Shown in pieces: positions 36,356 to 47,347 of a stretch of 64,000 bases of DNA. The stretch comes from Moniliella sp. 'wahieum' (taxonomy: Eukaryota; Basidiomycota; Moniliellomycetes; Moniliellales; Moniliellaceae). Each line of letters opens with the position of its first letter. Within the stretch, counting starts at the first letter, position 1. Where the stretch lies: contig RSEE01000010.1 in NCBI GenBank assembly GCA_003971905.1, forward strand, positions 806,001 to 870,000. Reading direction: 5' to 3'. The translations under genes were made by a program, and so were the position numbers. The notes under the pieces are model-generated. The model had not been told where the DNA came from, ran no database searches, and was given only the letters and a program-made list of their open reading frames with translations.

Positions 36356-37047
36356 GTCCAAGCCTCTTTCTCCTCTCCTCCCTCCCCCCTCACCCTCGTA
36401 TCTATCTCCCCACGTCTCTCTTCCTCTCCTACTGTATCTCTTTTTTTACCCGCCGGGCCATGGCGCACGACAGGGTGCGCGTGCAGCCCAGGCTGCAATC
36501 CTACCACCACACCGATGGCCAGCAGCCTGAGGCAAGACTTGGACCCCATCTCAATTTCGATTCTGTGTCCAAGCCCCGCTTTTTCTCCCCCTTATTTTTC
36601 TCCCCCCGTGCCTTGCCATTTCATCTGTGCTGTTGATTTCGCACGTAACGTACTTGTTCCATTTCCCTTTACTTTTTTGGGGTTTCTATCAGTTTCTTCC
36701 CCCCTCCTCCACATAGGCTGCCCAGTCGACCAGCGTTCTTACTGCTGGACTTGCGTTCTACCTCGGGCGTTAGGACCGGTCTGTACATGTGCAACGAGTT
36801 CAATGGTTGCGATGTGATGCGGGGATGGATCAAGAACGGGGGTGCATAGGTGGAGACGGGTGTGTGGGTAGGCCTTGGAAAGAGGGGAGGCTTGGGTGGG
36901 TGACGCGAACCCGGGCGAGAAAGTGGTCAGTCAAGTGGCCAGCGCCAGCACAACAAAAAACCAAAAAAAAGCGCAAGCAACAGCCACCTCGGATTCTTTC
37001 ATCTTAGCTAACGAGTAACAGTGGGGCTGAAGCAGAGTGCGCGCGCG
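36356..37047. other. convergent intergenic space
   Basis: About 690 bases between the ends of YOP1 and the mitochondrial carrier. C/T-rich tracts after YOP1 and an A-rich tract near 36950-36970; no gene. Confidence 0.5.
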
Positions 37048-39251
37048 CTAGAGCACGCCAAACAGCTTTTTGCTCTGCCATATACCGTGTACGAAATCGA
37101 CACGGCCGGAATGACCTTGGCCAAGGTTGGCCCAGGCCGCCATAGAAGCCTCGGATTCCCTCGCGCACATACGTTTGGCGAAAGGCATCGACAAAGCCAT
37201 GGTAGATATAGGATGGGCTGGCTGCCACTCGCCTGGAGACGGTGCGGACCAAGTTGAGCGGGTACACCGTGATGGCCCCAGCCGAGCCACTAAAGGAGCC
37301 AATCATCAGCGTTGCGTACACGGGCATGTCGCTCCGCCCGGCCCCGCCTGCAGTAGGCCAGCTTGGCCCTTCAACGTCGGACATGTCGATCGCACTGTAA
37401 GGGAAAACGCCCACCAGCCCAGCAGGCAGGCCACGGTAGAAGCCCCGCACACCTCCTTTGGCGTAGATAGAGCGCACGGTCTGGACAACAGCCATGCTCT
37501 TTGACCTCCCGTCCCCACGGCCATTGTAGGAGGAACTCATCATCACCGTCTTGACGGTCTCGACGGGGTAGATGGCTAGGAGGCAATGCAATAAATCGGT
37601 CAGGTCAGTCCATGTGCGAAGCACGAAAAACCCCTGGCGCTCAAGAGGTCGGACGTTAAAGTTGGGCCGTGATCCCGGCCAGACCACCCGAGATGAAACG
37701 GGAGCGCGGGGAAATGTCAGTGGGTCCGAGACGTGATCAACCTGTTGAGCAAAGACGCGCTTGATCGATTCGTACGAGAAGAACTTGATTGCCGATTCGG
37801 GAAGATCTTGACGACGTTCAGGCCATTGCCGACCCAAAACGAACGCAAAACCACCGCCTTGACGTACAGCGTCCGAGCCCGCCTCCATCATTCGTCCCGC
37901 ATGGCCATTTTACCGCTGGGTACGGCGGTACTCTGGGTAATCAGGACACCTTGAGCCGATCAAAGGGGCCGTGGCAGTACGAGAATGCCACCGGCAATGC
38001 CACCAGCGAGAAGATACTTGATCGCCACCCCGCCCGGAGGATGCTGCCTTCCTCTTCCGCTGTTCCTCGTCCAGCGCCTCGTCGTCCCACAGCTCAGCAA
38101 CGGGCGTCTCGGTGGCGTCCGAGTCGTGATCGGGTCGTTTGGGCTTGAGCTTGCGCGTCGCATCGTCCAAGTGCCCGTAACATCCGAATCGCCATCGGAC
38201 GTGACACCGGCGCCTCCGCGTTCATGGGCGGTAAAGTGGTAGTAACTGTGCGCCCAGCTGCCCGAGGCCAAGTCACGAAAGATGCCACTCTCGGCGCCGG
38301 AACAGGCCATAGACCTTGCGCGCTTGGTAGAACCGCACAATCTGGGCACGCTCGCGTGCGCGGCAACAGCAGGCAGGTAGTCCCGGAATTCGGGCCAGGT
38401 CACATACGCCGCCGACCACGGCTGTCTCCCTCGCTGGGGGGCACCGCATCCCCCGTGAGGTGCGCGTGCCAGTTGCGACTGCTGCTGAGCGAGGCAATAA
38501 AGTCGCAGCTGGGTGTCGGAGAGGGTAATGTCGTGCGCGGCCAAGGCAGCTTCCACCTCGCGCAAGTCAGCCGGCCGTCGCGGTCCTGGTCCAAATGACG
38601 AAAAACGCTGTACAGCTCTCGCTCTTTCAGCGCCGCATAGCGCAGGAAGGCGTGCCACTCGAGCTGCCGTTGTCGCGTGCGGTCGTCGCGGGTCGACAGG
38701 GGCGGGGGCGAGGCGGTGGGAGCAGGCCAAACGTCGAGACCCGGGGTATCCATTCTCTGGTCGAGCGGGGGTAATGGTGGTGCTGTGCCTTCGGGCGCGG
38801 GCGGGGAGACCGGGGGAGGAGGAAGCAGAAGCTGCAGGCGATGGCTGGGGGTACATGTACGCCGCCACATCAGCCGCCGCATGCGACAGCGTCGATCCAG
38901 CCCGTACTCGCCTAGTCGTCCGTCCCCTCGGGATGGGATGGAAGACGGCGGCTCGGGCTGGCACTGGGCCAAGAGTTCGCGCGCATACTGGGGCCGCGCC
39001 TCGTCGGGCGCATGGGTCGGCGGCCCCGCACGGCCATCGGCCGCGGGGGCGTACCCGGGCAAAGGCGCCGGCAGCGTGCCGGCCTGGGCGCATCGCGGTG
39101 CGCGTCCAGGCATCCTTGGCGCGGCCAGCAGCAACGCCTCGTCGCGCGCGGCATCGGTCAACTTGTCGAAGAGACCGGCGAGGCGCAGGAGACGTGCCTG
39201 GGGCGCCTCCTGTGCGCGCACGGCGGTGAAGCCGTCGTCGTCCGGGGCCAT
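37048..39251 (-). CDS. EF-hand mitochondrial carrier (SAL1/SCaMC-like), frame broken
   Basis: A calcium-regulated inner-membrane transporter; relatives exchange ATP-Mg for phosphate. From ATG 39251 the head reads MAPDDDGFTAVRAQEAPQAR with RLAGLFDKLTDAARDE. A regulatory region has an EF-hand loop, VFRHLDQDRDGRL, then EVEAALAAHDITLSDTQL and YVTWPEFRDYL. The carrier part has GVAIKYLLAGGIAGG, PESAIKFFSYESIKRVF, IYPVETVKTVMMSSS (second PX[DE]XX[RK] repeat), GGVRGFYRGLPAGLVGVFPY, VYPLNLVRT and EGIRGFYGGL. Stop at 37048-37050 after KKLFGVL. A probable intron lies around 37575-37660. Indels are many, especially in the GC-rich regulatory half. Substrate is inferred from EF-hand plus carrier order. Confidence 0.83.
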
Positions 39252-39955
39252 CTGGACGGGTGGGGAGTGGGGGGCCGCGGCCGGGCGCGGCGGGGGGAGA
39301 GAGGGGGAGGAGGGGGCCAGGAGGAGAAAGGGGGCGCAAGCAACACCAGCGTCCCACCCCACGCGACAGAAGCAGAGATGGGCTGGGCGGGCTAGGCGAG
39401 GAGGAGGAGCGGCGGCCTGGAACCAAAATCAATTGCAATGTTCAATCCGCCCGTCCCATCCCGCCTCGTGCCGACGTGGAGGCACGCACGCCCTTGTCGC
39501 CCGCCTCTGAAAAGACAAAATAGACACGGGTGCTTGCTCCGCTTGCTCCGCTTGCTCCGCCAAACATCCCTCGCCGGCTCTGCCCTCTGCCGCCCTCGCG
39601 CGGCCCCCGCCTGCTCCCGCCCCGCCTGGCCTGTCCAGCGTCTGCGCGTGGGAACCCCACCAGACGAATTAATAATGCCCCGATGCATATCCCACTCCCC
39701 ACGTGACCCCCCTTGCACTTGCCGTGCCCTGCCTCGCACGAGCCACTCTCTCGCAGATCTCACCAACTCAGTTCATCGTTGCGTCCACCAGCACCAACTG
39801 GCACTCCAGCCTCAGATGACTAGCAGCTCCTTGCTCTCTCCCCTACGGCCTAATGCATCCGCAACTGCCCGGCTCTCGCCCCCAATGTGAAAAAAGATGC
39901 GCTGGAAAATGCACAATGACTTACTTATTTTTTCACCCGGGCAAGCAGCAAGTGC
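39252..39955. other. intergenic between LEU2 and the carrier gene
   Basis: About 700 bases: promoter of the carrier and 3' flank of LEU2, both minus strand. Contains three direct copies of GCTTGCTCC at about 39531-39557. No gene. Confidence 0.45.
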
Positions 39956-41149
39956 TTACAACAGCTTCTCCAACTCTTCGTAGATCGCCTGGCCCATCTC
40001 CTTGGTCGACGTTTGGCCGCCCAAGTCGCGTGTGCGCAGGCCGCGCCCGCCAATCTCCGGAGCATCCAGCACCTTGCGCACCGCCGCCTCCACCTTCTCT
40101 GCCGCTGCCGGCTGGGCAAGCGACCAGCGGAGCAAGAGCGCAGCCGACAAGATGGTCCCAATGGGGTTGGCAATCCCTTGCCCGGCAATGTCGGGGGCCG
40201 AACCATGGATGGGTTCGTAGATGCCATTGCACCGGTTCTTGCCGTCGGGCAGGGCCGACAGCGAGCCAGAAGGCAGCAGCCCCAAGGAGCCGGGCAGGAC
40301 ACTGGATTCGTCCGAGAGAATGTCGCCAAACATGTTCTCGGTAAGGAGAATGCCATTGAGCTTGCGCGGGTTGCTCACCATCAGCATCGCCGCACTGTCA
40401 ACCAGGTGGTGGTCGAGGGGAATGTTCTTGTCCCCAAACTCCTTCTCGAGCGTGTCCGTGACGACCTTACGCCACAGCCGGCTGGTGGCCAGCACATTGG
40501 CCTTGTCAATCGAGTGAATGGGCAGCGGGGGTTGTGCTGGAGGGCTAAGTAGGCAGCCAGGCGCGTGATCCGTTCCACATCCGCCCGGTCGTACACCATC
40601 TGGTCCACCGCTTCCCCCTTGCTGCCCTCGGACAGGTCCGCCTCGGTACGCGAGCCAAAGTACAAGCCCTTGACCAGCTCCCGCACCACAATCACGTCCG
40701 TGCCACGAACAATCTCGGGGCGCAGCGGCGAGTGCTCCACAAGCGAGTCCGAGATGAAGGAGGCCGGACGAATGTTGGCGTAGAGGTCGAGTTCCTTGCG
40801 GATGGCTAGCAAGCCTTGCTCGGGGCGCACCTTGCCCACACCCCACTTGGGCCCGCCAACGGCACCTGGGTTCAGTGGGTTGTTAGGGAGAGGGAGGAGG
40901 AAGGATGGGCAACACGGGGGAAAGGCGTACCAAGCAGAATGGCGTCAGCAACCTTGCATGCCTCGCGCGTCTTGGTGGGGTAAGGGTCGCCGGACGAGTC
41001 GATGGCGGCGCCGCCAAAGTCGTAGGAGGTGAGCTTGAGGTCAAAGTCGCTCTTGACGCAACGAGCTCGAGGATGCGGCTGGCCTCGGCCACGATTTCGG
41101 GCCCGATGCCGTCGCCGGGAAGAACAGCAATGTTGAACGTCTTGGACAT
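39956..41149 (-). CDS. LEU2: 3-isopropylmalate dehydrogenase
   Basis: Oxidative decarboxylation step of leucine synthesis, NAD-dependent. ATG 41149 gives [20 protein letters not shown]. An intron at 40866-40930 (65 bases) interrupts the Gly codon of [15 protein letters not shown]. The rest shows [83 protein letters not shown], and the NAD motif [14 protein letters not shown]; it ends EELEKLL with TAA at 39956. Two frame changes are seen: one C missing in the run complementing 40527-40531 (AAC CCC CCG expected) and one near 41057 (GCG TCC AAG expected). With these the protein has the usual length, about 375 residues. Confidence 0.94.
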
Positions 41150-41850
41150 GGCGGGAACAAACAAACAACAGGGGCAGGAGGGGGTGGGCCGTGGTTGGTG
41201 GTGGTGGAGCAGGGAGGGAGGGGCTGCTGCCGGCGGCAGCGGTGTGGTGGGCCAAGCAAGTCCGCTTGACTGGGGCGAAACGTGAGCCGGATGGCAGGCA
41301 CAGGGGCAGTCTGTGCCCATGTCCGCCCATCCGTTGCTTCCTCCGCAGCAGCAATTCTCCACGGCCCCCCACACTTCTCCGCGCATGGTGTGAACATTTG
41401 CACAGTGGCGCCCACCCGTCGGCGCGGACGAGCTGGATTGGGCCGGTGGGCCGGCATGCATGCCCCACTCCGTGCAGCTGGAAACGTAAGCACGGACACG
41501 TGGGCGGAACAGGCGGGGCGGAATGCGGGAGCGGTCGGAGGCGCCCGGGAGCGGGTGCAAGGGCGTGCGGCGGCGGGAGCGCGGCGAGAGGCAGTGTGCG
41601 GCGGGTGGTCACGGGCAATTAGTCAGGCGGACGCAAGCGCAGCGCTGCCGTCAGCACCCGCGTGCGCATCCACTGCACCCGGGGTGCGCCCAGACAGACC
41701 GGCGCCGTGCCCCGGGCGGCGCGGATGAGCGATCGATGACGTCGGGCGGCGGACTGGGTCTGTGCAGCGCTGGGCAACCTTCTGGCCAGCCAGCCACCTC
41801 CACCCCTGGCTCTGCCAACCACCGCTGCTCCCCTCCGCGTCGCCGCCACC
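41150..41850. promoter_or_regulatory. divergent LEU2/KGD2 promoter region
   Basis: About 700 bases separating the two start codons. GC-rich with no clear TATA on either strand. The KGD2 ATG sits in a CGCCACC context. Shared control of the two genes is not shown. Confidence 0.5.
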
Positions 41851-43555
41851 ATGCTTGCGCCTCGCCTTCTCCGCCCCTCCGCTTCCCGCGTCCTTGCGGC
41901 GCGCCCCCCATCCTCCCCCGTGCCCGCGCCCCCCTGCCCGCCGTCCGTGCGCTGAGCCTGGCCGCTGCGCCTCGCGGTGCGCTCGCCCCCCCGCCGCTAC
42001 GCCCCTGGCCCTGCGCGGCCTCCACTCGTCTGCGTATGCGCTCGACTCGGTCAAGGTCCCCGAGCTCGCCGAGTCCATCACCGAGGGCACGCTCAAGCAG
42101 TGGCTCAAGCAGCCCGGCGAGTATGTCCAGGAGGGCGAGGAGATCGCCAGTGTCGAGACGGACAAGATTGACGTGAGCATCAATGCGCCCGTCAGCGGCA
42201 TTTTGACCAAGACGCTGGCCAACCCCGATGACAACATTGAAGTCGGCCACGAAATTGCCATTATCGAGCCCGGTCCTCCTCCTTCCGGCGGCGCTGCTGC
42301 CCCTGCCCCCCAGGCTGCCGAGCCGCCCGCTGCTTCGCCTGCTCCTGCTGCCCCGGCACCTTCGGGCTCAGCGAGGGCAAGGCCACGGGCCCTGTGCAGA
42401 CCGTCAACGTTCCCTCGCTCGCCGAGTCCATCACGGAAGGTACGCTGAAGCAGTGGCTCAAGCAGCCTGGGGAGTACGTCAAGGAGGGCGATGAGGTGGC
42501 CAGCATTGAGACGGACAAGATTGATGTGAGCGTCAATGCGCCTGTGAGTGGCTTTGTGCAAGAAACCCTGGCCAAGGAGGGCGACACGGTCGAGGTGGAA
42601 CACCCTGTTCAAGATCCAGCCTGCGGACGCGCCCGCTGGTGGGGCACCCGCTGCTGCCGCACCCGCGCCTGCCGCCAGCGCCCCTACCCTTCTGCTCCTG
42701 CCCCCTCCGCAGCCCCCACGCCTGCGCCTGCCGCGCCTTCCAAGCCGGCGGCCCCTGCCCAAGAAGGATGCTGCGGCTGCTCCTGTGGAGGAGAAGCCTG
42801 TGGCTGGCAGCCGCGCTGTGCACCGGGTCAAGATGAACCGGATGCGTTTGCGCATTGCGGAACGGTTGAAGCAGTCGCAAAACACCGCGGCCAGCTTGAC
42901 GACGTTCAATGAAATTGACATGAGCGGTCTGATGGCCTTCCGTGCGCGCCACAAGGACGCCGTGTTGAAGGCGACTGGCGTCAAGCTTGGCTTCATGAGT
43001 GCCTTCTCCAAGGCGTCGGCGCTAGCGCTCAAGGAGATCCCGGCTGCCAACGCGCAGATCGAGGGTCCTGGTCTGGGCGACACGATTGCGTACCACGATT
43101 ATGTTGACTTGGCCGTTGCCGTGTCGACGCCCAAGGGTCTCGTACCCCGGTCGTGCGCAACATTGAGTCCATGTCGCTGGTGGAGATTGAGGCGGCGATC
43201 GCTGCGCTGGGCACCAAGGCGCGCGACGGCAAGTTGTCCCTGGAGGACATGCAGGGCGGCACGTTTACCATCTCGAACGGGGGTGTGTTTGGGTCGCTGT
43301 TTGGCACCCCCATCCTCAACCTACCCGGCGCGGCCATCTTGGGCATGCACGGCATCAAGGAGAAACCCGTGGTGGTCAATGGCAAGGTGAAATTCGCCCA
43401 TCATGGTCGTCGCCCTGACGTACGACCACCGTATCCTCGACGGCCGTGAAGCGGTCACCTTCCTCGTCAAGCTCAAGAACTACCTGGAGGACTCCTTCGA
43501 TGCTGATCTAACTGCCCCCGGCCTAGGGCCTAGCATGGAGGCTGCTGCCCAATAA
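41851..43555 (+). CDS. KGD2: 2-oxoglutarate dehydrogenase E2 (dihydrolipoyl succinyltransferase) with two lipoyl domains, frame broken
   Basis: The core of the mitochondrial 2-oxoglutarate dehydrogenase complex, moving succinyl from lipoyl-lysine to CoA. ATG 41851 begins an Arg/Ser/Ala presequence ending GLHSSAYA. A first lipoyl domain (about 42048-42270) has [17 protein letters not shown] and the lipoylation site ETDKID. After a Pro/Ala linker a second, different lipoyl domain (about 42400-42620) has [17 protein letters not shown] and again ETDKID. A second linker leads to the catalytic domain: [64 protein letters not shown], and [12 protein letters not shown] with catalytic His and Asp. Indels occur in the presequence, both linkers, near 43148 and near 43395. 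KGD2 normally has one lipoyl domain. Confidence 0.92.
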
Positions 43556-44847
43556 GATGGAAGGCAAGGGCTGGCTCCCACATGTCACCCTGGCTTGCCC
43601 TGCATTGATCATCATGCTTCGACCGTTGACCCCTGACCCCCCTATCCCCCCTCTCGGTATACGCTTGACACGTTGTCGATCATCCCTTCCCCCCTTCCCT
43701 TCTCTTTCCCCCTCTTCTCTTCCCTCCCCTGCTCCCTTTCCCCCTCATCATTTCCTCTATCTCGCTTCAATCCACCGTTGGCCACCAAATTGATGCACAG
43801 TGTTGGTTAATGCGCATCATTCCCGCTGTTGACGACCTGTAGCACGCGTGACTCTTGTTCTTTCCTTTGCCCATCTTTTGACTCCATCTCTAACCCTGTG
43901 CATGCGCCTGCATCATGGATCCTGCACAACAAGGTCTTCTGCCATGACGCGTGACGGCTTAGCCCGCCGATTGTCTGGAACGCTCTGCCTTCAGTTTTAC
44001 AGACCTTTTGTGACCTGCTCGTTGTCGTCTGTTTCCTTTGTTTTTTCTTCGTTTCTCCTTTCTCCTTCCCCTGCCTCTTGTTTCCGACCTCGAACCTTGA
44101 AGCTTGAAGTTTGTTTGCCGCCCGCAAAATTGCCCCCGCCTTGGCGCCCTGCCTCCTGACCTTTGCCGATCCTATCTTGCCATGCTAGCACGACAACCTT
44201 ATCACGTACCCTAATGAGACCTTGGATGACAAGCTCACCCCCTCGTACATGTGTGGCCACCAAAACTATTAGCTAGAGCTAGCTCTATCTATACCCACAA
44301 TGATTTTAATGACTGGGCTCAACATGGCTTGCATCCCGCTGGTCTGCCCACACCCACAGCAGCCCACAGCATAACCTGCATAACCTTGCTCTCATCGGCT
44401 TGGTCGTTCTCTCGCCTTGATGGCACTGAGAACTGGGCTTCAGTCTTCAACTGAGCGATAAGCTTATCTCTCCTCTGCGCCCCCACAGGCCTGTCACAGG
44501 CTAACATATACTTCCGAGTACACCGGAGCCCCAACGGCCGAGGTACAAGATACCATGCCCGCCGATGAGTAGTATCAGGATTCCGGCTCAGCCGCTGAGC
44601 CGGAGTGGTTCTCAGCAGGGCTCAACTTGAGCGGTCAGCTGACTGCTAGCCGGTGCACTCAATCCGCTCAGTCGCATCGCTTTCGCCTCTCGGTTCCGTG
44701 GCCGGGCCCGTTGGGTCGGCTAGTCACATGCGTCACATGCCATGTCACATGTCACAGAGGAGAGGTGGGACTTGGAGAGGAGAGGAGCTCGTGCGGTGAA
44801 GTGACCGCGTCACAAGTCCCCGTGACTTGTGGGTGCGTCCCCCGTAG

Positions 44848-44913
44848 CCCCCAGTAAGCACAGTAAGCGCCAAGCGCTACCCCCCAGTAAGCACAGTAAG
44901 CGCCAAGCGCTAC
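44848..44913. repeat. 33-bp tandem duplication
   Basis: Two exact, head-to-tail 33-base copies (44848-44880 and 44881-44913), starting CCCCCAGTAAGCACAGTAAG. Perfect identity suggests a recent duplication, or an assembly artefact. Confidence 0.9.
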
Positions 44914-45467
44914 GTTGTTCTATGGCCCAGAGGGGCAAGAGAGTAGATCGACCAAAGCTCCGAAAGGGGAAATTGGATTGAAGGCACAACAGAGAAGCGG
45001 GAGGGTTGCTACTTGCCTACGGTCAAGATGGCATTGAATGTCGTTGGTTCATGTTTGGTTTATGGTGCCAGGTGCACAATGGGAGTATTGAGTGCCTCTG
45101 TATGCAACTGGTGATAGGGTGGGGGTGGGGGGGGGGACTGGTGGGGGTCTCGCCTGGAAATGGGAACCCTGCCGCGCTCACGCGTCTCGCCGGAAACCCA
45201 TGTGGATCCGGCCCCATTAGCCGCATGGACCACGTGAACCGTTTGCACCGTTGGTGCCCAGCGCCCAGCACACACACATAAGCTTCCCGCCGGAGCGAAG
45301 CGGGGTGGAGGCTTCGAGATTTAGGGAGTGCAAGGGAGATTGTACTACGGGTGCTGGTGGTGTATGAAGAAGTGTGGTTGCTAATAAAATGGCCCACTCC
45401 CACGTCCAAAGCTTATTCATCGAGCAATATTCCTCTCTCAGATCTTAGATCGGCCTCGGATGTCATA

Positions 45468-45531
45468 TGTCACACATGCCACATGTCACACATGCCACAT
45501 GTCACACATGCCACATGTCACACATGCCACC
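45468..45531. repeat. 16-bp tandem array, four units
   Basis: Unit TGTCACACATGCCACA four times, the last with one base changed at its end. Each unit contains two imperfect ACATG-type heptads. Confidence 0.9.
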
Positions 45532-46000
45532 TGCCCCATGTCACATGCCGCACTTCCCTAGTCGTTACGCTATCTCAGCAGGTGCTGCAGGGCAGATGGG
45601 CAGTGTGCACGGCCAGGCACCAACAAAGCTCGGGGGCAGTATTGGGCATTCGGTGACCGGCACTGGAGAAGGGGTGACATGGTGACAAGCGATGCGTGAT
45701 GGGTGCGGCAAGGCAGCGCTGTGGCTGGGACGTGGGATGGGCATAGTTAAGCTTTAAGCTTTCTGTTTCAAGCCTTTTAAGCTAAGCCAGAAGCCAAATC
45801 ATTAATCACCGCCGCATGGTACGTAGCGGTGTTGTTTTCTACAGTACCTACCAGCACCCAGCCTGCCACTGCACCATCCTACGGCCCAACGCCCCAGATA
45901 CGCTACGCCTGGTTCCTCCCCCAGCCAGCAGCGCACGTCCACCCCCACCCTTTTTCTTTTCTTCCCTCTCTGGCACCAGCTCTTCGCGCCCTCTAACCCA

Positions 46001-47347
46001 ATGGCGCTTCCGCGAGAACGACGGCGGCAGGACAGCCTCGTCAGCGCCCTTAGCGCCGACTCATGGGATGCTGCTATCAGCGACATGGAAGCCATTGCCC
46101 ACCACATCCAACTCGGCATGCCACCCAAGTCTGCCGCACACGCCGTAGCCGTATCCGTCTCTGGCTCCTTCCACCCCACCGGCTACGAAAGCGACCCCAT
46201 CGAGACCGTCACTGTCACCGTGCCCCCACCCTCCTCCGCATCCTCGATTTCTCCTCGGGCCCGACGTGCATCTTCCCCCGGCCCGACACCGACATTGCCC
46301 CTGCCCCCCGTACCGCCCTTGCCTAGCGGCCTTCCTGCACTTGCTATCCCCATCTGGGACTCCAGTACAGCCGGAACAGAGGGGACAGCAAGTGCGGATA
46401 CGGCGGTAGCAGGGGATCAGCTTACCCCGCCGCTCGATCCCAGCCATCCAGCCCAATCGCCTGCTCCGCTCGGGACGAGCAGCACAAGCTCTCTACGCCT
46501 CTCACGCCCGTATCTAAATCACCGCAAGTGGCCCTGCAACGGCTCGAGGACGCTCTGCAAACCTTACGTCGCGAATCGAGCTTGTGTCTTCGCCCGTTAC
46601 TGGAAGAACCGAGTAGCCAGCCCCATTCGCCCCCCCCTTCTGTCTCCGCAGACCGCCCATCACTCGATGCGCGACCTCGCGTCCAGTTCGACGGGGAGAC
46701 GAGGACGCGGAGAAAGTCACGCGAGGAAAGCCGCGTGCCAGTCCAACGCCAGGCTGCTCACCATTTGTTCTTCGTCGCCCCGCCCAAGCGCGTGCATCTC
46801 AACCCTCTCCATCCCCAATTCTGCCGCGTCCCACATCCAGTCCTTCCCACTCACTGCGCCTCAAGAAGCGGAGGAGGAAGAGGACGAGAGTGAACCAGGA
46901 GGGCGCATGCGTCGGCAGAGTGACGAGCCAGCAGGAAAGGGGGACCGTGCGCCTCGCGCTCACTCGGTCCCGAGGCTGTCGCCTTGTACCTCGATGCACG
47001 TCCATGCGCCCATGACGGCGTCGCTTCAACTCGACCTGAACGCGATCCTAGATCGCGTCGCACAGGCCAATAAGATGCGGTTGGAAGACCAATGCGCGCT
47101 GCCGCTTCCCCTGCCACCAACGCCGCCGCGCTGGCACGCCTGGACGAACCATTGGCCCGGCCGGAACGGGCCGCACCACCTCCCTCCTTCCCCCCCCGCC
47201 TCGCCGCGGGTCAATTTGCTGCATGCCCTGCACCTCCCTTTGTTTCGCAAACGGAAGAATACCCTTCCACGGTCCGAATCGGTCGCCGAGCCAACGGATC
47301 CAGATCGGTCCGAGCGAAGGCGCAGCTTGATTCCACGGTTCCATTAA
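46001..47347 (+). CDS. hypothetical Pro/Ser-rich protein
   Basis: Not recognised. ATG 46001 opens MALPRERRRQDSLVSALSAD and a short helical stretch (SDMEAIAHHIQLGMPPKSAA), then a Pro/Ser/Thr-rich disordered segment. From about 46520 another frame reads a coiled segment, VALQRLEDALQTLRRESSLC, and a basic stretch DGETRTRRKSREESRVP, which look more protein-like than the frame continuing from the start. Later, an acidic run (EAEEEEDESEP) and LQLDLNAILDRVAQANKMRL appear. One or two indels are therefore likely, and the end at 47347 is provisional. Probably a disordered regulatory protein; function unknown. Confidence 0.5.
   Translation: MALPRERRRQDSLVSALSADSWDAAISDMEAIAHHIQLGMPPKSAAHAVAVSVSGSFHPTGYESDPIETVTVTVPPPSSASSISPRARRASSPGPTPTLPLPPVPPLPSGLPALAIPIWDSSTAGTEGTASADTAVAGDQLTPPLDPSHPAQSPAPLGTSSTSSLRLSRPYLNHRKWPCNGSRTLCKPYVANRACVFARYWKNRVASPIRPPLLSPQTAHHSMRDLASSSTGRRGRGESHARKAACQSNARLLTICSSSPRPSACISTLSIPNSAASHIQSFPLTAPQEAEEEEDESEPGGRMRRQSDEPAGKGDRAPRAHSVPRLSPCTSMHVHAPMTASLQLDLNAILDRVAQANKMRLEDQCALPLPLPPTPPRWHAWTNHWPGRNGPHHLPPSPPASPRVNLLHALHLPLFRKRKNTLPRSESVAEPTDPDRSERRRSLIPRFH

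Larger units (their letters stand above)
43556..46000. other. 2.4-kb intergenic region with short tandem repeats
   Basis: T/C-rich 3' flank of KGD2, then no gene. Holds TCACATG-type units (44728-44757), a 33-bp direct repeat (44848-44913), a 16-bp array (45468-45531) and AAGCTT units near 45750. Confidence 0.55.

Noticed and set aside
41623-43083. 486-codon minus-strand open frame
   Set aside because: Lies antisense to KGD2, whose domains are unmistakable.
45468-45531. Possible CRISPR array
   Set aside because: Units are head-to-tail without spacers in a fungal genome; it is a minisatellite.
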